Below are positions 1 to 8,746 of a stretch of DNA of 64,000 nt, in pieces. The DNA is taken from contig NZ_JZEY01000054.1 in NCBI RefSeq assembly GCF_000969445.1, positions 1,984,001 through 2,048,000 of the forward strand. The letters run 5' to 3'. Numbering within the stretch: the stretch's first letter is position 1; every line of letters begins with the position of its first letter. This DNA is from Devosia chinhatensis. Lineage in GTDB: Bacteria > Pseudomonadota > Alphaproteobacteria > Rhizobiales > Devosiaceae. Under the pieces are notes generated by a model. That model was not told the origin of the DNA and did no database searches. It worked only from the letters and a program-made list of their open reading frames with translations. A program made the position numbers and the translations under genes.

Positions 1-521
1 TCTCGGTTGGACAGGCCGACACAGGCTGCGCCACCCGAACCCGTATTGGCCACACCGACCCCACCATTGCCGTTTCCGGGACCATTCCCGCTGCCATTAC
101 CGGGACCATTCCCGTTTCCGGGGCCATTGCCATTTCCGTTCCCCGGACCATTGCCGTTGCCGTTGCCGGGATTGCCGATACCCACCCCAACATCGACAAG
201 GCTGTCACCGCCGACACCAACACCCACCCGGGCGTTGTTGTTGAGCAGCCGCACATCGGCATCGACAAGGCCGGACGACCCACCCGAGCCCACCGTTGCC
301 GAACCGAGATTGCCATTGCCGATATTTGCATCGAGGACTTGATTGTCGCCACCAAGACCCAGGTTGACGAGGCCCGACGTGCCCGCATCTCCGGACCCGA
401 TCGTAACCAGCGCCTTGTCATCCTGACCGCCGATAATCCCGAGAAGTGACTGCGCCGAAGCGGGAGTCAACGTGGCTGCCACGAGAGCGGCAGAAAGCAC
501 TGTTGTAGTAAAAAGCTTCAT
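1..521 (-). CDS. Secreted Gly/Asn-rich repeat protein (3' end outside window)
   Basis: Reading from the ATG at 521 the minus strand stays open to the window edge (173 codons seen). A strong ribosome site (AAAGGAGA) lies just upstream. Residues 1-24 form a typical Sec signal peptide ending in ASA before QSLLG. The mature part is rich in Gly, Asn, Val and Ser, with runs such as VGVGVGGD. From about residue 116 it becomes a low-complexity array of GNGNGP-type units. No catalytic domain is recognisable. It resembles in style the secreted protein at 14662-15234 (a leucine/glycine stretch right after the signal peptide, then glycine-rich beta-like repeats). Role unknown; a surface or matrix protein is only a guess. 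The C-terminus is missing, so family assignment is not possible. Confidence 0.75.
   Translation of the reverse strand, partial: MKLFTTTVLSAALVAATLTPASAQSLLGIIGGQDDKALVTIGSGDAGTSGLVNLGLGGDNQVLDANIGNGNLGSATVGSGGSSGLVDADVRLLNNNARVGVGVGGDSLVDVGVGIGNPGNGNGNGPGNGNGNGPGNGNGPGNGSGNGPGNGNGGVGVANTGSGGAACVGLSNR
61..170 (-). repeat. Degenerate short tandem repeat coding for GNGNGP units
   Basis: The plus strand shows repeated units of the form CCATTGCCGTTTCCGGGA or CCATTCCCG(C/T)T. On the coding minus strand they give Gly-Asn pairs broken by Pro (for example GPGNGNGNGPGNG). Third positions vary between units, so the array is older than a recent slippage event, but copy number may still differ between strains. 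Confidence 0.7.
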
Positions 522-996
522 GATCCATCTCCTTTCGTGCGACACGGCGTCGCATAAAAATTACGAGGAAGAGTTGGATTCGTTCCGACCAGTAAGATCA
601 CAATATATGTGAGCCATGTGATTCAGCTCCAAATCATTGATTCTGAATATATGTCAGTTTTTAATCTATATTTACTTAAGCTGCCGAACTTATCTATGTT
701 TCAGGGCAAAAAAATAGGGTGCGAAACCGAAGTTTCGCACCCCTTCGGGGAGCCGGAGAAGGAGCGTCAACCTCCCCCTGCGTCCGCCGTTCGGATGATG
801 GAGGCTCTATTGGCTTTCCACCATGTCTGGCCCGGATCGTTCATCCGGTTCGCCAGCAAAACGGCAGAGCGCCGGACTTGTTCCCGACAAATCCCGGTTC
901 GCAAATTTTGTGATCGCCACCAGCATTTAGACCGCTTGCGAGCGCTTGGCAGCAACAGCCAAGCCTTCACATGAGATAAGCGGCCCCGCCTTAAGG
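522..996. other. 475-bp intergenic region, AT-rich in its first half
   Basis: No convincing gene is present. Positions 540-715 are clearly AT-richer than the surroundings and probably hold the promoter of the secreted-protein gene that starts at 521. The terminator of the response-regulator operon lies at 707-742. Positions 750-996 contain only short open frames without ribosome sites or recognisable products. Confidence 0.5.
707..742 (-). terminator. Rho-independent terminator of the kinase/regulator operon
   Basis: A perfect 11-bp stem (GGGTGCGAAAC at 717-727, GTTTCGCACCC at 732-742) closes a CGAA loop. On the minus strand it is followed by TATTTTTTT, a good U-tract. It is the first terminator downstream of the response-regulator gene that ends at 997. 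Confidence 0.8.
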
Positions 997-1923
997 CTAG
1001 GCGTCGAACGCGGATTGGAGCGCCTGAATCGCCTTGATCGCTGCGGAGGCCCGGTTTTCTACACCCAGCTTGGAATAGACTTGTTCAAGATGCTTGTTCA
1101 CAGTCCGTGGGCTGAGGCCAAGTATATCGCCGATATCGCGGTTCGATTTGCCGCGCGAGATCCAGAGAAGAACTTCGCTCTCGCGTTGCGTCAAGCCGAA
1201 GGCCTGACGCAGGCCAGGTACCTGACCTTCTTGTTGCAACGCACCCAGACGAAACAGATGTTCGTCCCCGGCAACGGTGCCGAGAAAGGAGAATTGAAGC
1301 CCCGGTCCATTGGCGGTCATCTCGAAGCTGGCGCCGACCGGCACCGGAGGTCCCGATTGTGCCAGCCACGTCACGAAGGCGTGGGACATGGCATTCTGCA
1401 GATTGGAATCCATGCCGGACCGCTCAAGCAGCCGGTTCGCCTGGGGCGTCGACCACAGGACTGTCCCGTCGGCCGCGAAGGCAACCAGGTGGCGCCCGGC
1501 CGCATCGAGCGCGATGCGCGCGCTCTGCGCCCGCCTTGCATTGGCAAGATGCACTCGAATGCGCGCCCGCAGTTCATCGAGATTGATCGGCTTGGACAGG
1601 TAGTCCACCCCACCGCTCTCGAGAGCATGGACGATATGCTCGGTTTCGGTCAGCCCGGTCATGAAGATGATCGGGACATGGGTGAGCTGTGGCATTGCAT
1701 TCATGCGGCGGCTGGTCTCGAACCCATCCAGCCCGGGCATGATCGCATCCATGAGCACGATATCGGGCGTAACGCGCTGCACAATATTGATGGCAGCTTC
1801 GCCCGACCTGGCGACAAGCACCGTAACGCCCGCATCTTCAAGAGCCGAGGTGAGAAAGCCAAGCGATTCGGGAGAATCGTCGACGAGTAGGACGATATCC
1901 TGCTCTTGCTCAATTCTGCTCAT
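997..1923 (-). CDS. LuxR/NarL-type response regulator
   Basis: 308 residues. Residues 1-125 are a receiver domain with the acidic pair D15-D16, phospho-acceptor D59 (VLMDAIMPG), T89 and K111. Residues about 130-230 look like a PAS-type middle region. Residues about 240-305 form a LuxR-type helix-turn-helix (LTQRESEVLLWISRGKSNRD, then SPRTVNKHLEQVYSKL). The start overlaps the last 14 nt of the upstream sensor-kinase gene, so the two are probably translationally coupled and form a cognate pair. Divergent position from urtABCDE suggests the system controls urea uptake, but this is inferred. A receiver plus PAS-like plus LuxR layout is larger than the usual 200-220-residue NarL regulators. Confidence 0.9.
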   Translation of the reverse strand: MSRIEQEQDIVLLVDDSPESLGFLTSALEDAGVTVLVARSGEAAINIVQRVTPDIVLMDAIMPGLDGFETSRRMNAMPQLTHVPIIFMTGLTETEHIVHALESGGVDYLSKPINLDELRARIRVHLANARRAQSARIALDAAGRHLVAFAADGTVLWSTPQANRLLERSGMDSNLQNAMSHAFVTWLAQSGPPVPVGASFEMTANGPGLQFSFLGTVAGDEHLFRLGALQQEGQVPGLRQAFGLTQRESEVLLWISRGKSNRDIGDILGLSPRTVNKHLEQVYSKLGVENRASAAIKAIQALQSAFDA

Positions 1924-4900
1924 GGCTTACGCGCTCCAGCGTCTCGGCATAGGCTTCGAAGTCGAATTGGTCCAGATGGCGGCGCAGAATATCCACGAAT
2001 GGTCCGTTGTCAGGATCGGTCGCCAGCTGGGCCAGTTTCGCCTCGATACCCCGCACATGACCGATCTGACCCAGACTGGCGAGATCGCGCAGGTGCTCCG
2101 CCCCCGGAGACCGCATCGCGCCTGTTGCCTGTTCTGTTGCCTGCGTCTCTTCATAAATCCAGTCCAGCCTCAATTGCGCGCCGATCTTGTCGAGCAATTG
2201 GTTGAGATCGAAGGGCTTGGCGAGGCTATCGGAGTGACCCGCGTCAGCGCCCGTGGGGTTCGCTCCGTCACCGATATTGGCCGAGAGCATGATGATCGGG
2301 GCGTTAACGCCCATGCTGCGCAGGGATTGCACCAATTGCCAGCCATTCATCCCCGGCATCCGGATATCGATGAAATAGAGATCCATGTCGGCCATGCCTG
2401 GCATGGCGAGGCATTTTTCCCCGCTCGCAACGTCGAAGACGGCAAATCCGAGTGGAGCAAGCATTTCGCGCATCAAGCCACGGTGGTCGTCATTGTCATC
2501 GACCACCATGATGCTGCGCGACGCTCCGCTATATCCCTTTACCGGTTGCGCTGCCGCCACGCGCTGGGCAGGCCGTTCCACCTTCGAGAGCATCAGGCGC
2601 GTCTGGAAACGAGTACCCCTGCCCGGTGCGCTCGCCACAATTATTTCCCCGCCCAGCGTTTCAGTCAGCAGTTTGGTGATCGTCAGCCCCAGGCCCAGGC
2701 CCGGTGTGAAGCGGTTTTTCTCGGCCTGCCCGCGCACGAAGGGTTCGAAGATATGCGGCAGGTCCTCCTCTCCAATGCCGCTGCCGCTATCCTCGACGGT
2801 GAAAGTGGCAACCTGCATGCGATAAGCAACCTCGAAGCGTACCTCCCCCGCTGAGGTGAACTTGATGGCGTTGGACAGCAGGTTGACCAGGATCTGCCGG
2901 AGGCGCTTCTCGTCGGTTCGCACATAGGTGGGCAAAGCGGCTGCTCGGCTATGCCGGAAGCCAAGCCCCTTGGCTTCCGCCTGCATCCGGAACATATCCA
3001 CCAGCTGGTCGAGAAAGTCCTGGATATTGACTTCGCCGGTATAGACCTGCAGTCGTCCCGCTTCGATCTTGGAAATGTCGAGCAGGCCGTCGATCAGTCC
3101 TGACAGATGCTCGGCACTGCGCCGGATGACCTGTACGGAACCACGACGGTGCTCCGGCACCGCAGCGTCGCGCTCCAGAATTTGCGCATAACCCATCACC
3201 GCATTGAGCGGCGTGCGCAATTCGTGGCTCAGCCCGACGACATAGCGCGACTTGGCCTGGTTGGCGGCCTCTGCCTTTTCCTTGGCCCGCTGCAATTCGG
3301 CATCGGTTCTCGAATGGGCATCGATTTCCTTGAGCAGCAGCGTGTTCTGTCGCGTGCTTTCTTCCTCCGCGACGAGCCGGCTGTCATGCGCAAGCACGAG
3401 GAACCAGGTCATCACCCCCGCCGCCACCGCAAAGACGAAGAACACAACGAGCAGCGTTCCTCCCACGACATCGGATGTATGCGGGGCAGACCGGCTGGCA
3501 AAATAATAGATGAGGCCCAGTATGCTGGCGAGGATAGCCGAGGCTATGCCCATGGACATGCCATAGCGGCCAAGCCGGGTCTGCAATTTGTCGATGGCCC
3601 ATTGCGGCAGCACGCTGGCCGCCACCGCATGAGTCTGGGCCCGGAAATGCGCCTTGGGCTTGCACATGTCGTGGCAGCGCGCGTCGAGCGAACAGCAGAG
3701 CGAGCAGATCGGCGCCGCATAGGCAGGACACCACGCCATGTCTTCCGGCTCGAACGGATGCTCGCAGATCGAGCAGGTCAACGACGTTTTGCTTGCCCAG
3801 GCCTTGCGCGGCTTGCGCGCCAAATAATACCGTCCCTTGGTCGCCCACGCTATGGTCGGGGAGGCCACGAAGCAGACGATCAAGGCGATGTAAGGGGCCA
3901 AAGCGGCTGCCATCTCGCCGAATGCGCCAAAATGGGCAATCAGCGCAATGCTCGCCGACAGGAGCATCGACCCGACACCGACCGGATTGATGTCATAGAG
4001 ATGGGCGCGCTTGAATTCGATGCCCGGCGGGGCGAGGCCGAGCGGCTTGTTGACGAAGAGATCGGCCGAGATCGAGCAGAGCCAGGCCATGGCGATGATG
4101 GAGAAAATGCCCAGCGTTTCCTCGAGCAGACGATAGATACCCAGTTCCATCAGCAGCAGTGCAATGGCCACGTTGAACAAAAGCCACACGACGCGGCCCG
4201 GATGGCTATGGGTCAGCCGCGAGAAGAAGTTCGACCACGCCAACGAGCCTGCATAGGCATTCATGACATTGATCTTGAGCTGGCTGATAACGACGAAGAC
4301 CGCCATCAGCATCAGCGCCAGAAACTCGTTGGGGATCATGTAGCCGAAGGCCACGGCGAACATGTAGCCCGGCTCGGACGCATGCTCCGGTGACACTCCC
4401 GAGGAGAGGGCGAGAAACGCCAGAAACGACCCCGCAATCAGCTTGGGCGCACCCACCACGACCCAGCCGGCACCGGCCAGAAAGATCCCCAGTTTCTGCC
4501 GCCATTTCGGTGCGCCTTCCGCCGGCAGGAAGCGCAGGAAGTCCACCTGCTCGCCGATTTGCGTCATCAGCGCAAGGATCACCGCGGAAGCGGCTCCGAA
4601 CTTGGCTACGTCGAAGGCCGCGATCGATCCCGCAGCGCCCTCGGGCCGTCCCAACCCGTTGAATGCGCGCCAGAGATCGAATTTCTCCCAGTCCATGAAG
4701 GCGATGAAGAAGAACGGCAGGATGTTGAGTACGATCCAGAACGGCTGCGTCAGCAATTGAAAGCGGCTGATCATGCGAATGCCGTGGGTCACGAGCGGGA
4801 TGACCGCCACGGCGGAAATGATGTAGCCGATCCAGAGCGGCAGTCCGAACGCCAATTGCAGCGCGCTCGCCATGATCGATGCTTCGATGGCAAAGAGGAT

Positions 4901-5278
4901 GAAAGTGAAGCTGGCATAGATCAGCGAGGTGATGGTCGAACCGATATAGCCAAAGCTCGCGCCGCGCGTCAGCAGGTCTACATCCACGCCATGACGTGTC
5001 GCATAGCGCGCGATGGGGACGCCCACGAGCAGGATGGCGATCGATGCCACCAGAATGGCAATCAGCGCATTCGTCGTGCCGTAGGAGAGCGTGATGGCCC
5101 CGCCTATGGCCTCAAGGGCAAGGAACGAAATGGCTCCGATCGCGGTCTGCGAGATTCTGTCATTGGAAAATCGCCGCGCCGACTTGGCGGTGAAACGCAG
5201 CGCATAATCTTCCAGCGTCTGGTTCGCCACCCAGCGGTTATATTCTCGCCTGATCGGGATGATCCGCTGCCGCGCCAT
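1910..5278 (-). CDS. NCS1-permease / hybrid histidine kinase fusion sensor
   Basis: One uninterrupted frame of 1122 residues. Numbering starts at the ATG at 5278, which has AAGG 9 nt upstream; an ATG at 5308 is an alternative. Residues about 40-490 form a many-helix membrane domain resembling NCS1 nucleobase/allantoin/hydantoin:cation symporters. A cytosolic Cys cluster follows (C502, C505, C517, C525, C528, C529, C535, C539), then two more membrane helices (about 575-640). The kinase core has HisKA H685 (GLSHELRTPLNAV), N-box N799 (NLLSNAIKFT), and G boxes DSGSGIG and GLGLGL. A receiver follows with D971 (FIDIRMPG) and K1021. About 80 C-terminal residues end with no clear Hpt histidine. It is likely a membrane sensor that uses a transporter-like domain to read a nitrogen compound and phosphorylates the overlapping LuxR-type regulator. 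The ligand is unknown. Confidence 0.88.
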   Translation of the reverse strand: MARQRIIPIRREYNRWVANQTLEDYALRFTAKSARRFSNDRISQTAIGAISFLALEAIGGAITLSYGTTNALIAILVASIAILLVGVPIARYATRHGVDVDLLTRGASFGYIGSTITSLIYASFTFILFAIEASIMASALQLAFGLPLWIGYIISAVAVIPLVTHGIRMISRFQLLTQPFWIVLNILPFFFIAFMDWEKFDLWRAFNGLGRPEGAAGSIAAFDVAKFGAASAVILALMTQIGEQVDFLRFLPAEGAPKWRQKLGIFLAGAGWVVVGAPKLIAGSFLAFLALSSGVSPEHASEPGYMFAVAFGYMIPNEFLALMLMAVFVVISQLKINVMNAYAGSLAWSNFFSRLTHSHPGRVVWLLFNVAIALLLMELGIYRLLEETLGIFSIIAMAWLCSISADLFVNKPLGLAPPGIEFKRAHLYDINPVGVGSMLLSASIALIAHFGAFGEMAAALAPYIALIVCFVASPTIAWATKGRYYLARKPRKAWASKTSLTCSICEHPFEPEDMAWCPAYAAPICSLCCSLDARCHDMCKPKAHFRAQTHAVAASVLPQWAIDKLQTRLGRYGMSMGIASAILASILGLIYYFASRSAPHTSDVVGGTLLVVFFVFAVAAGVMTWFLVLAHDSRLVAEEESTRQNTLLLKEIDAHSRTDAELQRAKEKAEAANQAKSRYVVGLSHELRTPLNAVMGYAQILERDAAVPEHRRGSVQVIRRSAEHLSGLIDGLLDISKIEAGRLQVYTGEVNIQDFLDQLVDMFRMQAEAKGLGFRHSRAAALPTYVRTDEKRLRQILVNLLSNAIKFTSAGEVRFEVAYRMQVATFTVEDSGSGIGEEDLPHIFEPFVRGQAEKNRFTPGLGLGLTITKLLTETLGGEIIVASAPGRGTRFQTRLMLSKVERPAQRVAAAQPVKGYSGASRSIMVVDDNDDHRGLMREMLAPLGFAVFDVASGEKCLAMPGMADMDLYFIDIRMPGMNGWQLVQSLRSMGVNAPIIMLSANIGDGANPTGADAGHSDSLAKPFDLNQLLDKIGAQLRLDWIYEETQATEQATGAMRSPGAEHLRDLASLGQIGHVRGIEAKLAQLATDPDNGPFVDILRRHLDQFDFEAYAETLERVSHEQN

Positions 5279-5408
5279 TCGCCTAGGCCTTAACCAATCG
5301 AGCAACATGCTCAAAAAATCACCACAACCTCTTTACCATCTCTGATGGCGAAATCACGCGGTTTTTCAGGCTCTTCGCTGCACCTGATGAAACTGTGCGA
5401 CATGTGGC

Positions 5409-5424
5409 TACGTCAATCGACGTA
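5409..5424. promoter_or_regulatory. Inverted repeat TACGTC-N4-GACGTA, candidate operator
   Basis: A perfect 6-bp inverted repeat (TACGTCAATCGACGTA) lies in the 232-bp region between the sensor-kinase gene and urtA, 87 nt before the urtA start. Size and symmetry suit a dimeric LuxR/NarL-type regulator, and the gene next door encodes one. Binding is inferred. Confidence 0.45.
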
Positions 5425-5510
5425 TAGGGCTCTCGTTAACAATGGTCCCAGTGTGCCCTCAGACGCCTCCCTTGGTGTCTTCGGGGCTCAAATCTCAGAG
5501 GGACTTCACA

Positions 5511-6809
5511 ATGTTCAAATTCAGCGCCAAGCGCGCTCTGCTCGCCGCCGCTTTCGCTGGCAGCGTCTGCCTGCCGATTACCTCGGTCATGGCGCAGGAC
5601 GACACCATCAAGGTCGGCATCCTGCATTCGCTTTCCGGCACCATGGCCATTTCCGAGACCACTCTGAAGGACACGATGCTGTTCCTGATCGAGCAGCAGA
5701 ATGCCAAGGGCGGCGTGCTCGGCAAGCAGCTCGAACCGGTCGTGGTCGATATTGCTTCCGACTGGCCGCTGGCCGCCGAGCTGGCTCGCCAGCTCATCGA
5801 AGTCGATGGTGTCGATGCGGTCTTTGGTTGCTGGACCTCGGTCTGCCGCAAATCGGTCCTGCCGGTCTTCGAAGAGCTCAATTCCCTGCTCTTCTACCCC
5901 GTTCAGTACGAGGGTGAGGAAAGCCAGCGCAACGTCTTTTACACCGGCGCGTCTCCGAACCAGCAGGCCATTCCCGCCGTCGACTATCTGATGAACGAAG
6001 AAGGCGTCGAGCGCTGGGTTCTGGCTGGCACGGACTATGTCTATCCGCAGACCACCAACAAGATTCTCGAGCAATACCTGCTCGACAGCGGCGTTGCGCC
6101 TGAAGACATCATGATCAACTACACGCCCTTCGGTCATTCCGACTGGCAGACGATCGTCTCCGACATCAAGGCCTTCGGCTCGGCCGGCAAGAAGACCGCC
6201 GTGGTCTCGACCATCAACGGCGACGCCAACGTGCCGTTCTACCGCGAATTGGGCAATCAGGGCGTTGCCGCCGAAGACATTCCGGTTGTCGCGTTCTCGG
6301 TGGGTGAAGAAGAGCTCTCGGGCTTCGACACGACGCCGCTGGTCGGTCACCTGGCCGCATGGAACTACTTCATGTCGGTCGAGACGCCGGAAAACGAAGC
6401 CTTTATCGCTGACTGGCAGGCCTTCATCGGCTCCGAAGACCGCGTGACCAACGATCCGATGGAAGCGCACATGATCGGCTTCAACCTTTGGGTGAAGGCC
6501 GTCGAGGCTGCCGGCAGCACCGATGCCGACGCCGTCATCGACTCCATCGTCGGCTTGGAAACCCCGAACCTGACCGGTGGTATCGCCACCATGCTGCCCA
6601 ACCACCACATCACCAAGCCGGTCCTGATCGGTGAGATCCAGGACGATGGTCAGTTCTTCGTAGTCTGGGAAACCGAAGATCTCGTGCCCGGTGATGCCTG
6701 GTCCGATTTCCTGCCGGAAAGCGCCATGCTCGAGGCCGACTGGACCGCCCCGATCAACTGCGGCAACTACAACACCGAAACCCAGACCTGCGGCGCGACT
6801 GCGCAGTAA
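5511..6809 (+). CDS. urtA: Urea ABC transporter, periplasmic urea-binding protein
   Basis: 432 residues, the normal UrtA size. The ATG at 5511 was chosen because AGAGGGA precedes it and it opens a signal peptide (residues 1-25, ending VMA before QDD). The mature protein begins IKVGILHSLSGTMAISE and carries family segments such as GCWTSVCRKSVLPVFE and FYPVQYEGEESQRN. It binds urea in the periplasm and delivers it to UrtB/UrtC. First gene of urtABCDE; the 157-nt gap to urtB holds two strong palindromes that may keep urtA transcript more abundant than the rest. Regulation by the divergent two-component pair is inferred. Confidence 0.96.
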   Translation: MFKFSAKRALLAAAFAGSVCLPITSVMAQDDTIKVGILHSLSGTMAISETTLKDTMLFLIEQQNAKGGVLGKQLEPVVVDIASDWPLAAELARQLIEVDGVDAVFGCWTSVCRKSVLPVFEELNSLLFYPVQYEGEESQRNVFYTGASPNQQAIPAVDYLMNEEGVERWVLAGTDYVYPQTTNKILEQYLLDSGVAPEDIMINYTPFGHSDWQTIVSDIKAFGSAGKKTAVVSTINGDANVPFYRELGNQGVAAEDIPVVAFSVGEEELSGFDTTPLVGHLAAWNYFMSVETPENEAFIADWQAFIGSEDRVTNDPMEAHMIGFNLWVKAVEAAGSTDADAVIDSIVGLETPNLTGGIATMLPNHHITKPVLIGEIQDDGQFFVVWETEDLVPGDAWSDFLPESAMLEADWTAPINCGNYNTETQTCGATAQ

Positions 6810-6823
6810 GGCACCGCCACGGA

Positions 6824-6845
6824 CCTCCCCCTGCAAAGGGGGAGG
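6824..6845. repeat. Palindromic element CCTCCCCC-N6-GGGGGAGG
   Basis: A perfect 8-bp stem with loop TGCAAA, in the urtA-urtB gap. A near-identical element lies 47 nt downstream at 6893, and related C/G palindromes occur at 8632 and 38593. It looks like a dispersed intergenic palindrome (REP-like) that would fold in the mRNA. There is no U-tract, so it is not a classical terminator. Confidence 0.6.
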
Positions 6846-6892
6846 AACCGGCCGATGCGCCAGGCAAGCTTTCACCCACGCACAAATCTACT

Positions 6893-6915
6893 CCTCCCCC
6901 TCCGTGAGGGGGAGG
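6893..6915. repeat. Second palindromic element CCTCCCCC-N7-GGGGGAGG
   Basis: Same stem as the element at 6824, with loop TCCGTGA. It lies 51 nt before urtB. Two copies side by side suggest an mRNA-stabilising or processing site between urtA and urtB. Confidence 0.6.
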
Positions 6916-6966
6916 TTGGGTGGGGCCCCTCACCCACCAATCCAGAACCACAAGGACGCCATAGCC

Positions 6967-8580
6967 ATGACCACCCTCCGCGCTCTTCGCCTGGTGCTTC
7001 TGGCCCTGCCGTTCCTGCTGATCTCGATGCAAACGGCCAGGGCACAGGAAGCCGACATACCCGCGCTGATCCAGGCCATGGGCGAAGCCAACCTTCGCGA
7101 ACTGGGCCAGATCGTCACCGATCTCGCCAGCACCGGCGATGCCGCAATTGTTCCCGCCCTGCAGGCCCTGGCAGACGGCAACCTGTATCAGGACGACAGC
7201 TCTGGCGCCGTGGTCATCCAGCGGGGCGCGAGCCATCTCGATCCGCTGACCGGCGAAGCCGTCGATCTCGGATCCGATGCCGACCTGTCGCGTATCCGTG
7301 TCAACAACAGCCTGCGGCGCGATATTGCCTCCGCCCTCGCTGGCATGACGCTGATGAGCGACAACCCCGGGACGCGCCTCCGGGCGGCCAACGGATTCCT
7401 GGCGAGCCCCGATCCGGCCAATATGCCGCTGCTCGACGAGGCCATCGCGGTCGAAACCAATGCCGAGGTGCTGCGCGCCATGCAGACCGCACGCGCCCTC
7501 ACGATCCTCCGCGACGACGACGCCGGGATCGAAGACAAGATTGCCGCCGTTCCTCTGATAGCCTCAGGTGCCGGACGTGGCGCCATCACCATCCTCACCA
7601 GCGCACTCAACACCGCGCCGGAAGAGGTTCGCCCCGCCATCCAGTCGGCACTTTCAGGCCTTGAACAGGAACGCGCGGTCTGGGGGGCTTTGCAGAATGT
7701 GTGGTTCGGCATTTCGCTAGGTTCGGTGCTGCTGCTGGCCGCCATCGGCCTTGCTATCACCTTTGGCGTCATGGGCGTCATCAACATGGCGCATGGCGAA
7801 ATGGTCATGCTGGGCGCCTATACGACCTTTATCGTGCAATTGACGATCCGTCAGAACTTTCCCGGCCTGCTCGATTATTCGCTGCTGATCGCCCTGCCCG
7901 CCGCCTTCTTCGTCACCGGGGCCATCGGCATCGGGATCGAGCGCGGCATCATCCGCTGGCTCTATGGCCGGCCGCTCGAAACGCTCCTGGCCACTTGGGG
8001 CATTTCGCTGATCCTGCAGCAATCGGTGCGCTCGATCTTCGGACCCACCAACCAGATGGTGATCGCCCCGAGCTGGATGAGCGGCTCTTTCGAATTCTAT
8101 GGCCTGTCCATAACCTATGGCCGTTTCTGGATCGTGATCTTCGCCGCCATCGTTTTTGCCCTGCTGCTGGTCGTGCTCAATCGCACCGCATTGGGCCTGC
8201 AGATGCGCGCCGTGACGCAGAATCGGCGCATGGCCTCGTCCATGGGCATCCGCACACCCTTCGTCGATGCCATGACCTTCGGCCTTGGCTCGGGCATTGC
8301 CGGCCTTGCCGGCGTGGCACTCACCCAGATCGACAACATCTCGCCGAACCTGGGACAGAACTACATTATCGACAGCTTCATGGTTGTGGTGTTCGGCGGT
8401 GTCGGCAATCTCTGGGGCACGCTGGTCGGCGCCCTGACGCTAGGCGTCGCCAACAAGTTTCTCGAACCCTATGCCGGAGCGGTTCTGGGCAAGATCCTGA
8501 TCCTGGTGCTGATCATCCTCTTCATTCAGCGCCGGCCGCGTGGCCTCTTCGCGCTCAAGGGCCGGGCGGTGGAGCAGTGA
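6967..8580 (+). CDS. urtB: Urea ABC transporter permease UrtB
   Basis: 537 residues. The ATG at 6967 opens a signal peptide (residues 1-25, ending ARA). A periplasmic region of about 200 residues follows (ALIQAMGEANLREL and after), a known extension of proteobacterial UrtB. The C-terminal 290 residues are the LivH-type permease, starting near GALQNVWFGISLGSVL, with segments ITFGVMGVINMAHGEMVMLG and VVVFGGVGNLWGTLVGA. It forms the inner-membrane channel for urea with UrtC. The 166-nt gap before urtC contains another C/G palindrome. Confidence 0.95.
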   Translation: MTTLRALRLVLLALPFLLISMQTARAQEADIPALIQAMGEANLRELGQIVTDLASTGDAAIVPALQALADGNLYQDDSSGAVVIQRGASHLDPLTGEAVDLGSDADLSRIRVNNSLRRDIASALAGMTLMSDNPGTRLRAANGFLASPDPANMPLLDEAIAVETNAEVLRAMQTARALTILRDDDAGIEDKIAAVPLIASGAGRGAITILTSALNTAPEEVRPAIQSALSGLEQERAVWGALQNVWFGISLGSVLLLAAIGLAITFGVMGVINMAHGEMVMLGAYTTFIVQLTIRQNFPGLLDYSLLIALPAAFFVTGAIGIGIERGIIRWLYGRPLETLLATWGISLILQQSVRSIFGPTNQMVIAPSWMSGSFEFYGLSITYGRFWIVIFAAIVFALLLVVLNRTALGLQMRAVTQNRRMASSMGIRTPFVDAMTFGLGSGIAGLAGVALTQIDNISPNLGQNYIIDSFMVVVFGGVGNLWGTLVGALTLGVANKFLEPYAGAVLGKILILVLIILFIQRRPRGLFALKGRAVEQ

Positions 8581-8631
8581 TGACAATGCAGCTCAAGGCC
8601 CCATCACCCGTCTCGGGCTGTGCCCGATCCG

Positions 8632-8653
8632 CCCTCTCCCCGGGTGGGAGGGG
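8632..8653. repeat. Imperfect C/G palindrome between urtB and urtC
   Basis: CCCTCTCCCC followed by GGGTGGGAGGGG can fold into a short hairpin with one mismatch. It resembles the elements at 6824, 6893 and 38593 and probably belongs to the same dispersed family. Confidence 0.4.
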
Positions 8654-8746
8654 ATTGGCGCACCCCTCTTGTTCGTTTTCCTCTTTAGGGAAAGGTGGCG
8701 CGCAGCGCCGGATGAGGATGCTTCTCAAAGCGACTGGATATTACCC

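Noticed and set aside
61-170. Tandem repeats considered as a possible CRISPR array
   Set aside because: Units are short, degenerate, in frame and code for GNGNGP; there are no unique spacers and no cas genes.
609-974. Small open frames in the 522-996 gap
   Set aside because: They run through the terminator hairpin, lack ribosome sites and show no coding bias.
3107-4393. A 428-codon plus-strand frame opposite the permease-kinase gene
   Set aside because: Arg/Gly/His-rich composition typical of antisense shadows, no ribosome site, and the opposite strand encodes a clear membrane protein.
1910-5278. Permease and kinase as two genes joined by a missed stop
   Set aside because: The frame is continuous and the Cys-rich and two-helix linker connects both parts; no internal start with a ribosome site was evident at the junction.
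5436-6875. A 479-codon minus-strand frame opposite urtA
   Set aside because: It starts inside the intergenic palindromes and mirrors urtA codons; no family features.
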